A stretch of DNA of 64,000 nt from assembly GCF_901709675.1 (NCBI RefSeq), contig NC_051105.1, forward strand, positions 4,457,104-4,521,103, in the 5' to 3' direction. A model generated the notes under the pieces. The model saw nothing but the letters and a program-made list of their open reading frames with translations. It did no database searches and was not told the DNA's origin. Position 1 is the first letter of the stretch. Every line of letters starts with the position of its first letter. This document shows, one piece after another, positions 25,621-38,579 of this stretch. This DNA is from Syngnathus acus. Taxonomy: Eukaryota > Chordata > Actinopteri > Syngnathiformes > Syngnathidae. The translations under genes and the position numbers were made by a program.

Positions 25621-25969
25621 GAGTTTCTTCTCTCGTTTTTTTTTTGACATGCTGCGTGTCAAACGTTAATGTTATTGTTGGCAAGGCTTTTTGTAAGCAC
25701 ATCATTTTATTCAGGCTTTTAAAAAAAATGATTAAACAAGTCTTTGCAAGCAAAGTGCGGTTTGAGAGATAAGTATTGGGACACTGGCTCTGCTTCTGTC
25801 TTGATTTCCTTCAGAGATGCTGCTCCGATTGTTGTGTATTTTAAAAACCTTTTGCCATGCTAAGCAGGTATGACTCACAGTTGAAGGGTTCAGGATTTGT
25901 ACCTGGTTGATTTAAGACTCGAAAGTCCATAGATATGAATGGTTGTTTATCAATATGGTTCCTGCCTGT
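25621..25969. other. Intergenic DNA, nothing recognised
   Basis: Unremarkable AT-rich sequence with short T and A runs. No gene or element recognised. Confidence 0.4.
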
Positions 25970-26079
25970 GGATTGGTTGACGACTTGTCCACACTATATC
26001 CCGCTTCTTGCCCAGATTCAGCTGGAATAGGCTCCAGCAACCCTAATGTAGGGCAAGCGGTATGCAAAATGGAGGGTTG
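25970..26079 (+). repeat. Common fish interspersed repeat unit
   Basis: The order of words GGATTGGTTGACGACTTGTC, ATATCCCGCTTCTTGCCC, CAGCTGGAATAGGCTCCAGC, CAACCCTAATG, GGGCAAGCGGTATGCAAAAT, GGAGGG follows a repeat found across fish genomes, here moderately diverged. A terminal fragment occurs at 13141-13184 and a possible inverted scrap at about 30352-30390. Confidence 0.65.
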
Positions 26080-28599
26080 GAAAATTATGGAAATTTGTAT
26101 GGGGTCAAAATTGTGGCCTTCATAAAATCCAAATAGTAAAAGTAACAGTATTTATAGACCCAGGTAAATATTAATATGCAGTACAGCGAAGAGGGACCGA
26201 GACCTGCGTATAGTTAAAATCTGCGCATAATTGAACTCCCATAGTTTGCAATTGCCTATAAATGCCAGAAGATATTGGCAAAGGACTACTTTTGTCTGGA
26301 TGAAGCTCCTCAACTCACTTCACTTTCTTGGCAGCAAGATTTCACCCAATTGTGCTATTGCGCTGGGCTGAGCACAAAAGCAACAAATTGGTGAGCGAAA
26401 ACATTGAATGGTAACAATAGAGCAGGAAATGAAGCGTACCACTTAGGAAAGTGTCTGGCTGCTCCTACCAAAATGCAATACAATTATTTCAATTTCAATT
26501 ACATAGTATGTACACAGACAGATACACAGCAGATAACATAAATAGAATGTCACCTAGCAAGATGTCGCACCCAAAATGAACTAATTTGGACCAAAAAAAA
26601 ACCATCACCATAGTGCTGGGTTTCAAAAACATTCCTCAAATGCCATATTATTAGAAAAATATGCGTCTGAGTTGGTGTAACAAGACTCATCTTGTGCATT
26701 CTCTCGTCACTGTCAAAACTTTACACACATAAAAAAAACACGCTTGAATCCTTTAAAGAAGAAAATATGTAATAGATCGAGTCAAAAACAACATCCACGA
26801 TAGTACACCTCGCGGGTCTCCTGCAATTGTGCGACTAATGATGCAGCCATTATGTGGGTGCTTCGAGGCACTCAAGAGTTGTTCACCTCAAAAGCGCAGC
26901 TGATTATGCACAAGCTCCTCCACCAATCTTCTTTAGAGGCCCTACAGGTCAAATCGTTAATTATCCTTCCTTTTCGTTCCTTTTTCAAGAGGAAAATCAC
27001 TCTCCCACCTGCCATTAATTTGCACGTGGACTTGTATAAAATTAAAAGTAGATTAGGGAATAATTAAAAGGTAGGTTAAACCAAAAAAAAAAAGATAAAA
27101 ACATCAAGTAAATCAATCACACACTTGATTTTCTGTTGTATTCGGTTTGTTAATGAAGTGCTATCGTAGCGTGCTCTCACCTGAGGAGCCACAATGGCCG
27201 TCCCTGAGGAGAGGCGGACAGATGCGATACGAATCGAGAGCTGCCAGCTATTGAGTTACAGCTTCATTATATAACACCAGCAAAGGTGCATCAAAGCGTG
27301 TGAATGATAACGCAATATATGGGACGTTAGCGCTGTAGATTGACATGTGACAAGGGGGGAGGGACTCGAGGGGACCAGGGAACAGATGGGGCGCCCTTCT
27401 CCTAAGTGCATTCTAACATGGTATATAGTAGCTTGTCCGGGGCCCACTCGTATTGATCGAACGCCTCGCAGACATGCCTCCGATAGCTACATGTGTCACT
27501 CACAATCCCGTCTGCTGGAAACCCAACACGGGGCACAGGAGGGCGGGAGCGGCGTCGCATGATAGTCGCCCATCTGGCACGCCAAAATGCGACTTTCATG
27601 ATGCAATCTCAATCATGCTCATTATCACTTGGTTCATGGAAGTTATTGAGATTTTTTTTTTTTTTTTTTATAAATCTGATGAAGAGCATGCATCTCCCAA
27701 GAAAATTGCACACTTTTATGTGAAAATAAGTAATGTTTTTTCATATCTTGATTTAAAAAAAAAAAAAGTATTAGCTTGTCATTGTCATGGCTACATTGAT
27801 AGATAATTCACTGATTATTCAGTTGAGGTTAATTTATTACGCAACCAAGCCTGGAACGCAATTTCTTCATATTCTCGATTAAGAAGAATTCATATTCACC
27901 ACAGTTCTGAAATACCAACAACTTTTTTCGTATTTTTGGAGAAAGATTAATATCGCTGTTAGATTAAAAATATAATAAAACAGACTAAAGAAATAAACAG
28001 ATTTAATAAGGCATAATGATTGTATTTTGGGACAAGTTGGCGGTCACAGCAGCTTTACTTTGGCATGGCTTCATGAGAAACATCAACAATGTTCTGTGTG
28101 ACCTTCTAGTTATGAGGATTGTTCCGTTGTAGCTATTACATACATGTGCTCTCATTTTGTATGGTTTTAATTTACGTTTTGTTTTTACCATGTTTAATCC
28201 ATAAAGCAACAATTTTTTGTGTATAAATAAAACAGGCTAATTTAGACACACTGTCATTGGTATTTATAGAAACCATTGTCAAATGAGAAGCATTTATTTC
28301 AAATTATTTTTTTAAATTAAATTAAGAAACCGAATAAAAGTAAATTCACTGAGCTGTATTTTGACTTTTGCCTCATGCACACGTTAGTGGGTTTTGTTGA
28401 AAATGACACTGACATGTATCTGTTCAAAATCAAATCAGCTATTTATGGGGATGGTGAAAAGTTAAAATCTGTGAGTACTTAACACACTGGGAGATGACGG
28501 CAAATTTTTTTCCGAGCTCTTCAACCAACTCCAACATAGTCCATTGGCACCAAGATGCAACAAGATGGTGCCAAAGTAATACTTGTCGACCTGCTAACG
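26080..28599. other. Intergenic DNA, mostly AT-rich
   Basis: No gene can be supported. A patch at 26183-26215 (CAGCGAAGAGGGACCGAGAC) weakly resembles a common fish element whose end reads GCGATATAGCGAGGGA; a relative is noted near 63950. The segment at 26820-27480 has higher complexity and CpGs, and could hide a weak regulatory element. Confidence 0.4.
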
Positions 28600-29480
28600 G
28601 TCTATGGTGACACCGCAGCGTGATCCCTTCTCTCGTCAACAGGCCCTTTACCGGCATTGTAAAAAGCCTCATACACGATTCCCCCCCTCAACATTCATCT
28701 GGTGTGAAGTGTAAAATGATATTAATATCATTATATAACCATCACGACCACAGACGGCTCCCATCAATTATCTGTTATTGGAGCCTGTGTATCCCGAGTA
28801 TTGTGATATGCTTTGATGAATGCTTCGCTCGGCGGGTGTTTGGGGTCCCCAGGATATCGTTCTCCCACTGATGTACTTATTAATAATAAATTGAGCAAGG
28901 TGTGTGAGTTGAGCCTCCCTCCGCTGTGATTACAGAGACGGCAGAGCGTTTGAAGTATCCATCTTCATCCGGAGACACTTTATTAGATAAAGCAAACTTG
29001 CTCAAGACAAATCGTGACGCCTTTGCAGGCGAGTAACTGCGACACTCCTTTGCTGTCTTTATTTGTCTTTCTCCTTATTCTTAAATTATCCCTTTGAACC
29101 GGCATTGATTGCTGTAAAAAGAGGCGAGGTGTCAAGCGAGGGCAAGCGATCCAAGCTCCCGGCAGTTTGAAACCACCAGAGGTCGTCAATGGAGTCTTAT
29201 GTCATTTATTCATATTACCGCGGTTGGCTCTAAATCGACGGCCCCCTGCCGCTCTAACACTAACAATACATAATCTCCACCCTCAAAGAAAAACACAGAC
29301 TAGTTATTTATGCCTTCTTCGCACCTCTCCGATATGTTATTTTTTTTCTACCGCGGCGTTATAAATCAGCCCCGAGCTGAACTTTGTAAAAACACACCGA
29401 TTGAGTCGGCGCACAGCGGTCACCTCGGAGAGGCCGTAAATTTCCCTGGTAACAAAGTTAACATTGATTCCGATATAAGC
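28600..29480. promoter_or_regulatory. Candidate conserved non-coding block
   Basis: Repeat-free sequence with retained CpGs (GCTTCGCTCGGCGGGTG, ACCGCGGTTGGC, CTACCGCGGCG) and embedded words such as ATCAATTATCTG and TTAATAATAAATTGAGC. Frames on both strands are short and mutually overlapping. A regulatory role is inferred. Confidence 0.28.
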
Positions 29481-31419
29481 GCTTGTCTGCGTGTAACAAT
29501 GATAACCTTTTAGTACATTTGGAAAACATATTTGACACCTATTCAATTAAAGAATGATTTTTCTGCCTCCCTGGGAAGACTGCAGCAAGGGTGTGTTTGG
29601 ACAAGATGAAGTAATAACCGAGGTGTGGGGGGGCTCGTAATAGCGATCAAACAGTCCACTATATCGCACATTTCACACATGTCAATGCCCTGCAGCACTG
29701 GGAAGCAATAATAACACTTGACGATCTTGAATTTATACCAATAAACGGCTGCAAGTCATGATGACATCCTAATATGATATTGGATACTGTTTTTCCACAC
29801 ACGTATTTGTAAAAACAACTGAAATGTAAACTCAAATTGGTATTAACAGAAAGTCAAAGTCTAGCAATCATATACGTGGCATTTGGCAGTTGACGATTTT
29901 AGACAGGAAACATCGTCCCTATCTTGCTTTGAGGTATTTTATGGGATACGTTACACTACGGATGGGCATTTCCCTTGAGTAAATTACATCCCATGTGCAA
30001 ATTGAGTCCATCAATCACAATTCAGAATTGAGTAAATCGCTTAAGTTTTGGACAATTTGTTAAGTTTCTTGCAGTAAAGGTTGAAAAGAGGGTTTTGCGG
30101 ACTGACGTTTATGGAATTGGAAGTCCTAGAGGGATACAAAGCAAACTTACCGGGATTAGTGAAAAATGTAAATGAAGCTCTGGTCATTTTGTCAAAAACT
30201 ACATGAATTTGTCTGTGGACCCTGAAGGTGGATGCCCACCATGTCGGCCCCACCCTTTTGCACGGCCCTACATTAAAGAGATCTTAGGTGTCTTACTTTA
30301 TTCCAATACTTCTCAAACTTTTTACATTAAGTACCATACTTGAGTAGACTATTCATCCAACCACTTTCTGTAGTGCTTATCCTGTTCATCAAAAAACAAA
30401 GTTTCACTTGGCTTTTTTAATTAAGTTTGGCAGGTTTGGGGCATGCTTGTGTTGTGTCAATGAGACATTTTCATTTTCACTCCTGTAATGCCTTTCAAAA
30501 AATGCTCAAGCTACAAATGCATTTAATTTGGTGATTCTTTTGCGTAGCACTAGAGGGAGCCCTTGCACTACTGGGACTAGTACAACACTTTACGAATCTC
30601 TGACGTTAAATAATCCGCATTCCATTTCGTGAAACCTTCAAGAATCTTCAAAACTGTTCTTAAGACCTGTCAAATGTACCTGACTTCTATTATTTTTCCC
30701 TACCGTCCTTTTAAGCTGTGAGTCTTGTGTACAACCAGTTTGTGAGCCTCTTGTGTGTGTGCGTGCACGATAACTTGATGCTAACCGTCGTCCCAAATCG
30801 AAAGAAACTTCACACTCGCTCTTTTCATGATCCTCACTCAATAGTTTCCATTTTAAGTGCACACATGAGAGAAAACGCGTATGCGTGTCCGATCTTAAAG
30901 AGCAGACTTAGCGAGGAATGTATTTTCGCAATGTCACATTCAGGTTAACATCGACTTCAATGAGATGTGACAAGAAAAGCTCATAGTCTTGAATTTGTAA
31001 AAGTATCAAAGAACAAAAAGAGCGAACAAGCACGCCGCTCTCATTTTCCCTTCCCCAAAAAGCGGGAACACATGTCAGTCGCTTTGTGTCTCCGTGTGTG
31101 TCTGTGTGTGAGTGTGTGTTCTCACCGAGCTAAAATATTTTTCCTAGCAAAAGCACCAAAGTGACAACTCCATCAGTGAAAGTAGTTTGTCCGCCGCCAT
31201 TCAGTGAAAATATTTTGAGAAGCTGAAGTTTGGGAGGAGTGACGGACAGCTCTGACACGCCGGAGCACTTAGACAATTACGAGGAGTTTCTGGCAGTCAC
31301 CACATCTGACACAACACAAACATGGCCGGGATAATTTTACACTACACTGGCGGGCTATGGGTCACTTGAAAGGAACACAGGGAAGCTTGCGTTTCAAGGC
31401 CAATCATCCCAAATTGGCC

Positions 31420-31420
<1 letters not shown>
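29481..31420. other. Intergenic DNA
   Basis: No gene can be supported. A weak inverted scrap of the repeat described at 25970 may lie at 30352-30390. A short GT-rich run is present near 31095-31120. Confidence 0.42.
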
Positions 31421-31514
<94 letters not shown>

Positions 31515-31548
31515 GCTCGCTCTCTCACACTATCTCTCTTTCTCTTCA
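31421..31548. repeat. Long CT microsatellite
   Basis: About 42 nearly pure CT units, then an interrupted CT-rich tail. The open frame across it encodes only alternating Leu-Ser, an artefact of the repeat. Polypyrimidine tracts of this length can adopt triplex (H-DNA) structure. Confidence 0.96.
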
Positions 31549-33804
31549 CTGCCACTTTGGATGGACATTACAGAAGAGAAACTTTGAAGTGCAGCTTTCA
31601 CTCAGCCGCTTTCCACAGTGGGAACCGTGGGAATGAAATGGCGGACAGGTGTGGCCGCATCCCCTCTAGGTCAAACTGTAGCATAGTAATCCAGACGGGA
31701 GCCATTTGCAAAAAAAAGAAAAAAATCGAGTGAAAATGCAGTTTAATATTTTAGCTTCGTATGCTAACCAACCAATCGTATGGCAACCATCCTTGCAAGT
31801 CCACTTTGGGGTCAATTCTGGAAGGGGTCAATAGCGGCAACAGCGAAAAAATAAAATACTCTCAACTTCCTCTGCCTGAAGTCTTCTTTAATGACAATAA
31901 AGTAAATTACAATCAATTCTCAAGAAATCTATTACAGAAATGGACAATTATAATCATTCTTAGTTTGAATCAATAAATCATTAGACCAATAAAAAAAAGG
32001 ACCACACAGATTAAACACTGCGAGCGACATCTTCATACAAAGTGTTAAGTCTTCATTTGCATTAATACAATGTTTATTTAGCAGCTTTCGCTTTAAAGTG
32101 TGAAAGATATGCTAACAAAAAAAAAAAAAAAACTGTTGGCCCAGATGTGTAGCATCTCAGTCACATATAGTAATTCTTTGTGTCGAAGTTTTGGATCTGC
32201 TTAAAGGGAAATAGGGATCTTTTTTTGTTACTGTCTCATTAATTCACCACTTCTACCAGTGAATGCAGCATGTCACATAATAATGCGCTTCAAAGACTGT
32301 TTATTTTCCGCAGCTGGCCGCCTCTAATTCGCTGTGAGCTGGCATCAAACATCCAATTGACAGACATACTTGTCACTTCATCATTGCTAATTCTCTGTGT
32401 CCACTCTCAGCGGCTAAAATATTCAGACAACAGCTTTGATAGCAGACAAGCCAATATTCATATAGTAGCTTTTGAATTGGTACTTGGAACACAAACACGT
32501 AAACTTATCTATTATTATTTTCAGAGCAGTAGAATACATTTGGTGCCTTGCTGTAATGATTTTTTTAAAATCAGGTATTCAGTCCTGCTTGCTAGTTTTA
32601 ACTCCCATTGTACGCTCAGCATACTTTAACACTGTTACGGAGATGAGGTTCTGTGGTCATGGGGTGAGCTTCAGTCGGGCTATGGAGTCTCAATTTAAAA
32701 TCAAGTTGGCCGCCATCTATTAGGCCTATGTCACAATTTGAAGAATTGCATACTTTTTTCACAAATATATACTATTGGTCAGTTCACATTATTATTATTA
32801 TTGTTATTTATAAATTAATGACCAATATAGTGTTGAAAATGTTTTGGTCTCTTAGACGGTGCAATGTTAATGGTTGAACAAACGGTTCTTGGGGTCTCTT
32901 GAAAATTGATTTTGGAGGTACCAAGGTTTCGCCAGAACTCAGAGATTGCGAAATACTGACATTTTCCAACTGAAAAGTAAGAGCCAATAACGCGACCAGT
33001 ACTGTTGTGCAAATAAATCCTGATCAGATTTGACAGACATTAGTCTTTCCTTTAACGCACATAGCGACCACGCTAATTATACATTTGTTACAGTTCATTT
33101 AAAGGCTCATTTGCAATGACAACGATTTAATCATAGAAGCTGCCCTCCTCTGCGATGCTCGTCTTTAACCCGTGCGACATCAATGGCTCTAAATTTAAAC
33201 ACGTCAAATCTGACAACATTGTCACTTGAGTTCACTTCTGGGCTAATTGCTCCCCAGATGTGTGAGCATCCACCAACCATCTAATCACACTGCATTCCCA
33301 CTCCTGCGTCGGAGCACAGGTTAATCTGAACCGAGCACCGATTTCAAGACAAAACAAAACAAAAAAATCCTGATTGGTTGACAGTCCCGCTTAGCTGTGC
33401 CATCTCCAATGGACCCGGACCTCCTCATGACAAATGAAAACGTGCTTGAGAGAGACTCCTTGGAGATTTTACACACACAGCAAGTCTGAATGCACACACT
33501 ATAGCGTTACTGAGTCCAAACTCATAACAGTCAGTGATGGACAGCTTGATATGGAAACCTTTTGAAGTGACAGGATGGACTAGGTTTCCGCCGCAGGACC
33601 CCCTGCCTAATTTGTTTTGCATTTTCCTCTGCTTAGATGTTCAGCGGGGGAATCACAACATAGTCCTTTTTTTAGGGGGGCTTCAAGTGGTGACAAATTA
33701 AGAGTGGAATATTTAAAAGTGTTGGCCAGCTTACCTCCAAAAGATAATACTATATTTCTCACAAAAGGGGTGGTGCTGCTGTTTTGTTCAGCAATTACTA
33801 ACAT
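31549..33804. other. Intergenic DNA, nothing firmly recognised
   Basis: AT-rich with a 17-base A run near 32117-32133. The overlapping plus-strand frames at 32270-32723 are not protein-like. The segment 33030-33330 is of higher complexity but carries no clear motif cluster. Confidence 0.42.
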
Positions 33805-33854
33805 AGGAGTTTCCCCATTGAGGGAATAATAAAGGATTATCTTATCTTATCTTA
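33805..33854 (+). mobile_element. 3' tail of a LINE-type retroelement
   Basis: GTTTCCCCATTGAGGGAATA runs into ATAAAGGATTATC and a short CTTAT tandem. This is the hallmark 3' end of fish LINEs and dependent SINEs (a stem-like CCCC...GGGG motif, ATAAAGGAT, then pentanucleotide repeats). Nothing upstream is recognisable as coding, so the copy is extremely 5'-truncated. Confidence 0.55.
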
Positions 33855-35488
33855 ACTGGTTCAGAAATGAACTCTTTTCTTTTTGACTGGGAACAATAGT
33901 GACAATGAACTAGGGACACTTAGAGCCACTAAACATTTGGTGGGGAAAAGGGAGGCGTCAATTAGAGGGCATTTTTTGTCATGAGTGGATGATTGGGGCT
34001 CAGTTTGTATTTGAAGGCCAAAGAAAAAGACTGAAAGAAAATAGCAAAAAAATAAATAATGGCGCGCAGCTGGTTGCCCGAGCCGCGATGTTCGTGCTTT
34101 TCCTTTTATCACCTGCATTATGAATGGATGCATGAGTGAGGCTTAAAAAATGACTGTATGCTGTGCCAAAAATAGCATTTTAGAAGATACATGGACAATA
34201 GTACATGATGAGGACTTGCTCCAGTACACACCCAGTGATATGAGTCAGTAGATAAGATGCTAAGCTAATGTCCATGCTGCCGATTACGTTTAATGGTACG
34301 GTTGACCCTGCCAATATGGCTGCCGTAGGCATATTCGAGTCTACCATTAAACTACTCTCACTACTCGGACTGACAGCTACTGCACGAGGAACAAAACCTG
34401 TCTCCCCTAACCACAAAGTAAATAAAAACAATGCTAACCCATGGCAGCATTCAGACGCTAAAGCATAAAAGTCATTTAGCCGCACTTAACTGTCGAAAAA
34501 CAATTATGGCAAAAGCATAATGCCTGCTTGGAACAACCATACTCTAAGTATCGGCAATGCTCAAACGCTCGATATACTTCATGAATTTTGCATCGGGGCC
34601 CTATCATTAGCATAACGACACTATCAAAGATATTAGGAGCCTTCATTGCTGTTCTTACACGGGGATCTCTTTTAGATCTGCTGTCAGGGAGGTGCGTATC
34701 ATCTGGTGTCATCTCACGCAGACCGTGCACCTCCACTCCTAATGAGTGTGCATGCATGTCTGAGCGTACGATATGTAAATGGTAGCATTGAGTGAAGCAA
34801 GGAGGGGGTGTTGTCTCTGCATGGGCATGCGTGTCATAAATCTTTACAAAAGAGGCAGCGTTGTCTTTGCCCGACTCATTCTGCTTCTTCGCTGGCTCGT
34901 CGCGCGATAACGAGACTTTTTTCCCCACCTCTATTCCCGAACAAGATGTAAAAATGCAACATTTATTAAAATAAGACGTGTTTTGACGGAACGTCCAATA
35001 TGCGGCGATGTAATTAGCATCTTGCTGTCTTTCTACTGCTCCTGCTACCCTCTCTGACGTCCTCTGAAGCTTTAAAAAAAAAAAAATGTCGTCCTTCCCC
35101 CATTGCTGTAATTATTTTTCTGGCGGGACAGAGAACAAAGTGCGCAACAAAACATCCTTTGCAAGCGCAGGTGCACGGGCGTGTTTCCAGGCTTGCAAAA
35201 ATAATAATTTTCTCCCCTCGCTGTCATGTTTACATCGCTAGAAACAAGATGTCAAATGTTGCCATGAGGACACAGCGGCTGGCCATCTAATGCCAGTTAC
35301 ACACATACCCAGGATCAGGCCTTATTCCAAAATTTCAAAGTCGTAAAAGTCTCATCATTTTGTCTGGCCTAGAAAATCTTGCTACAACATTGACTTTTCT
35401 TCAAAAGTAACATTTAATTTGATAACGTTATCCAAACACAGCAGAGATTGTCATATGGTGAAGCAATTATGGTTATTAACGAGTTAAG
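33855..35488. other. Intergenic DNA
   Basis: No gene can be supported. The minus-strand frames at 34180-34485 and 34476-34928 (101 and 150 codons) abut but lie in different frames and show no family character. The part at 34560-34800 and 34930-35320 is of higher complexity and may hold weak regulatory sites. Confidence 0.42.
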
Positions 35489-35779
35489 CAGTAGTTCTCA
35501 ACCGTTGTCACCTTGGGACCAACATTTTCCTACTGTCAACAAGTCATGACCCACTTTTATATAATTTCAAAGGAATAAAGAAAATGTATATATAAATTCT
35601 ATTGATACAATTGTAAGCATTCACAATAACAGTGATGTTAAAATGACAGTAAATACAGTAATTGTATAGAAGAAATACATGAACATCAAACAAGCTCCCC
35701 TATATTTTTTTTCTTCCTACCAACCCAATTAAATACACGACTCACTTTTGGGTCTTGACGCACCAGTTGAGAAACACTG
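35489..35779. mobile_element. hAT-type MITE, 291 bp
   Basis: The left end CAGTAGTTCTCAACCGTTG and the inverted right end (CAGTGTTTCTCAACTGGTG when read on the minus strand) match over about 19 bases with a few mismatches. Internal CATGACCCAC and CTCACTTTTGGGTCTTGACG words are subterminal features of the same fish family. The flanking octamers are similar but not identical (GAGTTAAG and TGTAAAGG). Non-coding. Confidence 0.72.
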
Positions 35780-36079
35780 TGTAAAGGGACAAGTGTTTCA
35801 AACAAGCCTAATTTTTTGGGCTGCTGACTCGGGCCATTTCGTCCTTACCCCGTAGTCTTTCTTCTTCTTTGCATTGTCTGGAAATCCGAACTGCTGCATC
35901 TCTCAGGTCAGTATTGGTACTACAACCGGTCTTGGGGAGGAGACTGTGATTGTTGTTGGAGATACCTTTATGTACACCACCCACTATAATAGCAGTAAGA
36001 ATACACATGATTTTTCTCCTTGTCATGTTTGACGTCTATCATGTTAAAGGTACAAATCACTGTGTGTACAATGCCTAAC
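35780..36079. other. Intergenic DNA, nothing recognised
   Basis: Short spacer without recognisable content. Confidence 0.4.
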
Positions 36080-36330
36080 AATCACTCGGCCTGCTCGGGA
36101 GGCTGCCTGCAAATTGGACTTTTCCTCCCGCCATATATTGTGTATTTTCATATGCTGATGGTCGCATTACCGGTATCGGCATCCCGCTGAAGTGATTTGT
36201 GGTGCTCATTTGAGAGTGATGGAACCTGGTAGCAGTCACTGAACTCCTACTTTGCGGCAACCTAGCCTGTCTTTATTGCGTTACACGCCGGGCACATTGA
36301 TAATGGGCTGTTGTGCTAATAAGCGGATAA
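36080..36330. promoter_or_regulatory. Weak candidate regulatory element
   Basis: Repeat-free, CpG-bearing stretch (CATTACCGGTATCGGCATCC, TTACACGCCGGGC) between AT-rich flanks. The evidence is texture only. Confidence 0.2.
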
Positions 36331-38405
36331 CGCATTCAATCCATCACCCGGCCATCCGTTTTTCACGCTTTGAACGCGAAGCCTAGCCCAGCGTGTAGGT
36401 AGAATGCTGTATGATTGAGTTCTTTTTGAACAAAAAAAAAAAAAAAAGCAAGAAGGCGCTGTCGTTACTGACAAATGGTGTCGCGCATAAGTACTGTGTG
36501 CAAAGTTGCTCATTATTCACTTCTAACTCTTTGTCTGCAATGGGATTACCTTCTTCTGTTTCCATATACACCCCCACTCCTCCCTCCCTGCCCTGCTCCC
36601 CGTCCATGATTACCACATCGCCTCCAGCCACTGAATTTCAATTGGGTCCGCCTATTATTTTCCTCCATGTGATAGTAATTATTTACAAATTCGTGAGCGC
36701 TCATGTGAAGTACAGGATGTTCCATTATTAGTCAAGGGGGGTTGAAGGTGGTAGCGAGGTCCTGATTGTGAATATGCTATTAGTGCAATTACATTCAAAG
36801 ATGGCCACAGGTAGCTCAAACCCAGGGATGCCGTTAACTCAATCTGATTAGTATTATTACGGATTGCCATGACCGCTGACGTCCATTTTGGCTTGCACTG
36901 TAAAGTTAGCCAAGAATGATGCCCAGGGAGATCTTCATGAAAACAGGTTGGACGCTCACCCGTTATATTTCTTCATTTGGTGAAGGCTTTACGCAAATGA
37001 CTTTGGGATGAGCTGGAGAACAGATTACAGAGGGTGGGGTGTAATTGCAGGGTTGACCTGATTAGGCAGGAAGGAACCTCACGTTTCGTTCGACTACACC
37101 ACATTGCAGCGGAATCGTCCCCCCACACGATTCACGGATTGACACGCCTGAAGATGAGGAACATACTGGCCATTTTAGTTTTCATGGTTAATTTATGATT
37201 GCATTCTATATCAGCGATTTTAAATTGTGGTGCATGCAATTATCTCTTTAACGACAATCTGAAAACTCGCTGACATGATCGCTCCACAAAGTTTGAGCTT
37301 TCTAGTTTGTTTTGTGGCTTCCCCCATGTTCTTGATGCTTCTCTGCAGTCTTATTTTAGTCTAACACACTTTAACCGAACATACATGGTAATATTCCACA
37401 ATGTAAAACAAGTAGGAAAATAAAGAACGGCACCATTTCACACTTACTAATTTGCTCATATGTAACTGTGATTGCTACACTATTATGTTTATCACAACAA
37501 ACCCGCCCTAATGGAGCTCGCGCCCGCACTTGGTTGCATCAAGCAGCTCACGGCCTGAAGCATGCCACAAGGCATATGCACAAACACACATACGTACTCA
37601 ACACTCGCTTTGTATGAGAAACGCACAAGGCAAACACCCTGCAGAGACAATGTTTAGTTTCTTACCAAAGGCTTTGTTCGTTATGAGTATGCTTCGGAGA
37701 CGGGACATGTCATACAGAGAGAACGTCACAGGGAGATTGAGGCTTCTTGGTAATCTGGCAGACATCATTTTACTTTTCCAAACAAATTCTATAAAAATAA
37801 TCAATTTGTTGGCAATAGAATTCCAATTTTGAAGTGCAATTTAGACCCTGTGCGATGAAAAACTAGTCCCTAGTCAATTTCAGCTTTTGAAGATTCTTCA
37901 TGTTCTCCTGCTTCTACTTTCAAAATGTTGTGTAAAAAAACAAACAATAGAAGTTTGCTTTCTTACTTGGTGGTTTTCTCCAATAGCCCCCAGTATCCTT
38001 CTCGACTCCTCCATGCTATTTGTTTGAAAGACATAAAGCAAAAACAGAGCACCATATAGATTAGTCCCTTGTCTTTACTTTGTCGTCTATTGTGTGAAAT
38101 GGAAGACCGATTTAACTGCGGCAAAATGGAGTGCAGTATTTGCAGAACCTGCCGTCTTCAGAAGTAAAACATTTTTGTCTTTTAATGTACAACTTTGCCA
38201 ATAAATATTCATACTATTTATTGTAACTGACTTTACTACTGCATTAGTGACCTACATAAAAATTCAAGTTATGTCACCACTGTAGAAATGGAATTCTATT
38301 ATACATCTAGGAGACCCTGGACGTAATGTACGTGAGTCTTAAATGTTGTCATAACCAACATGGAAACAGCCTCAGTCATAATAGCTGTGAAGTTTCCATT
38401 ATGGA
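36331..38405. other. Intergenic DNA, nothing recognised
   Basis: A 16-base A run lies at about 36431-36446. The frames here (up to 106 codons) depend on homopolymer runs or are random. No element identified. Confidence 0.42.
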
Positions 38406-38579
38406 TACCGTAATTTTCGGACTATAAGTCGCACCGGAGTATAAGTCGCACCAGCCATAAAATTCCCAAAAAAGTGAAAAAAAAACATATCTATGTATAT
38501 AAATCGCTCCTGAGTATAAGTCGCCCCCCCACCCAAACTATGAAAAAAACCCGCGACTTATAGTCAGACAATTACGGTA
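38406..38579. mobile_element. Palindromic MITE, about 174 bp
   Basis: The left end TACCGTAATTTTCGGACTAT, then AAGTCGCACC, is mirrored by the right end CGCGACTTATAGTCAGACAA, then TTACGGTA. Internal copies of GAGTATAAGTCGC occur at about 38440 and 38510, so the element carries subterminal repeats. The terminal TACCGTA and the ACTATAAG core tie it to the shorter MITE at 5253-5342. Very common in fish; no coding capacity; superfamily not assigned. Confidence 0.78.

Noticed and set aside
31357-31587. Open frame encoding alternating Leu-Ser
   Set aside because: Artefact of the CT microsatellite.
34476-34928. A 150-codon minus-strand frame
   Set aside because: No recognisable domain; composition fits random translation of GC-moderate DNA.
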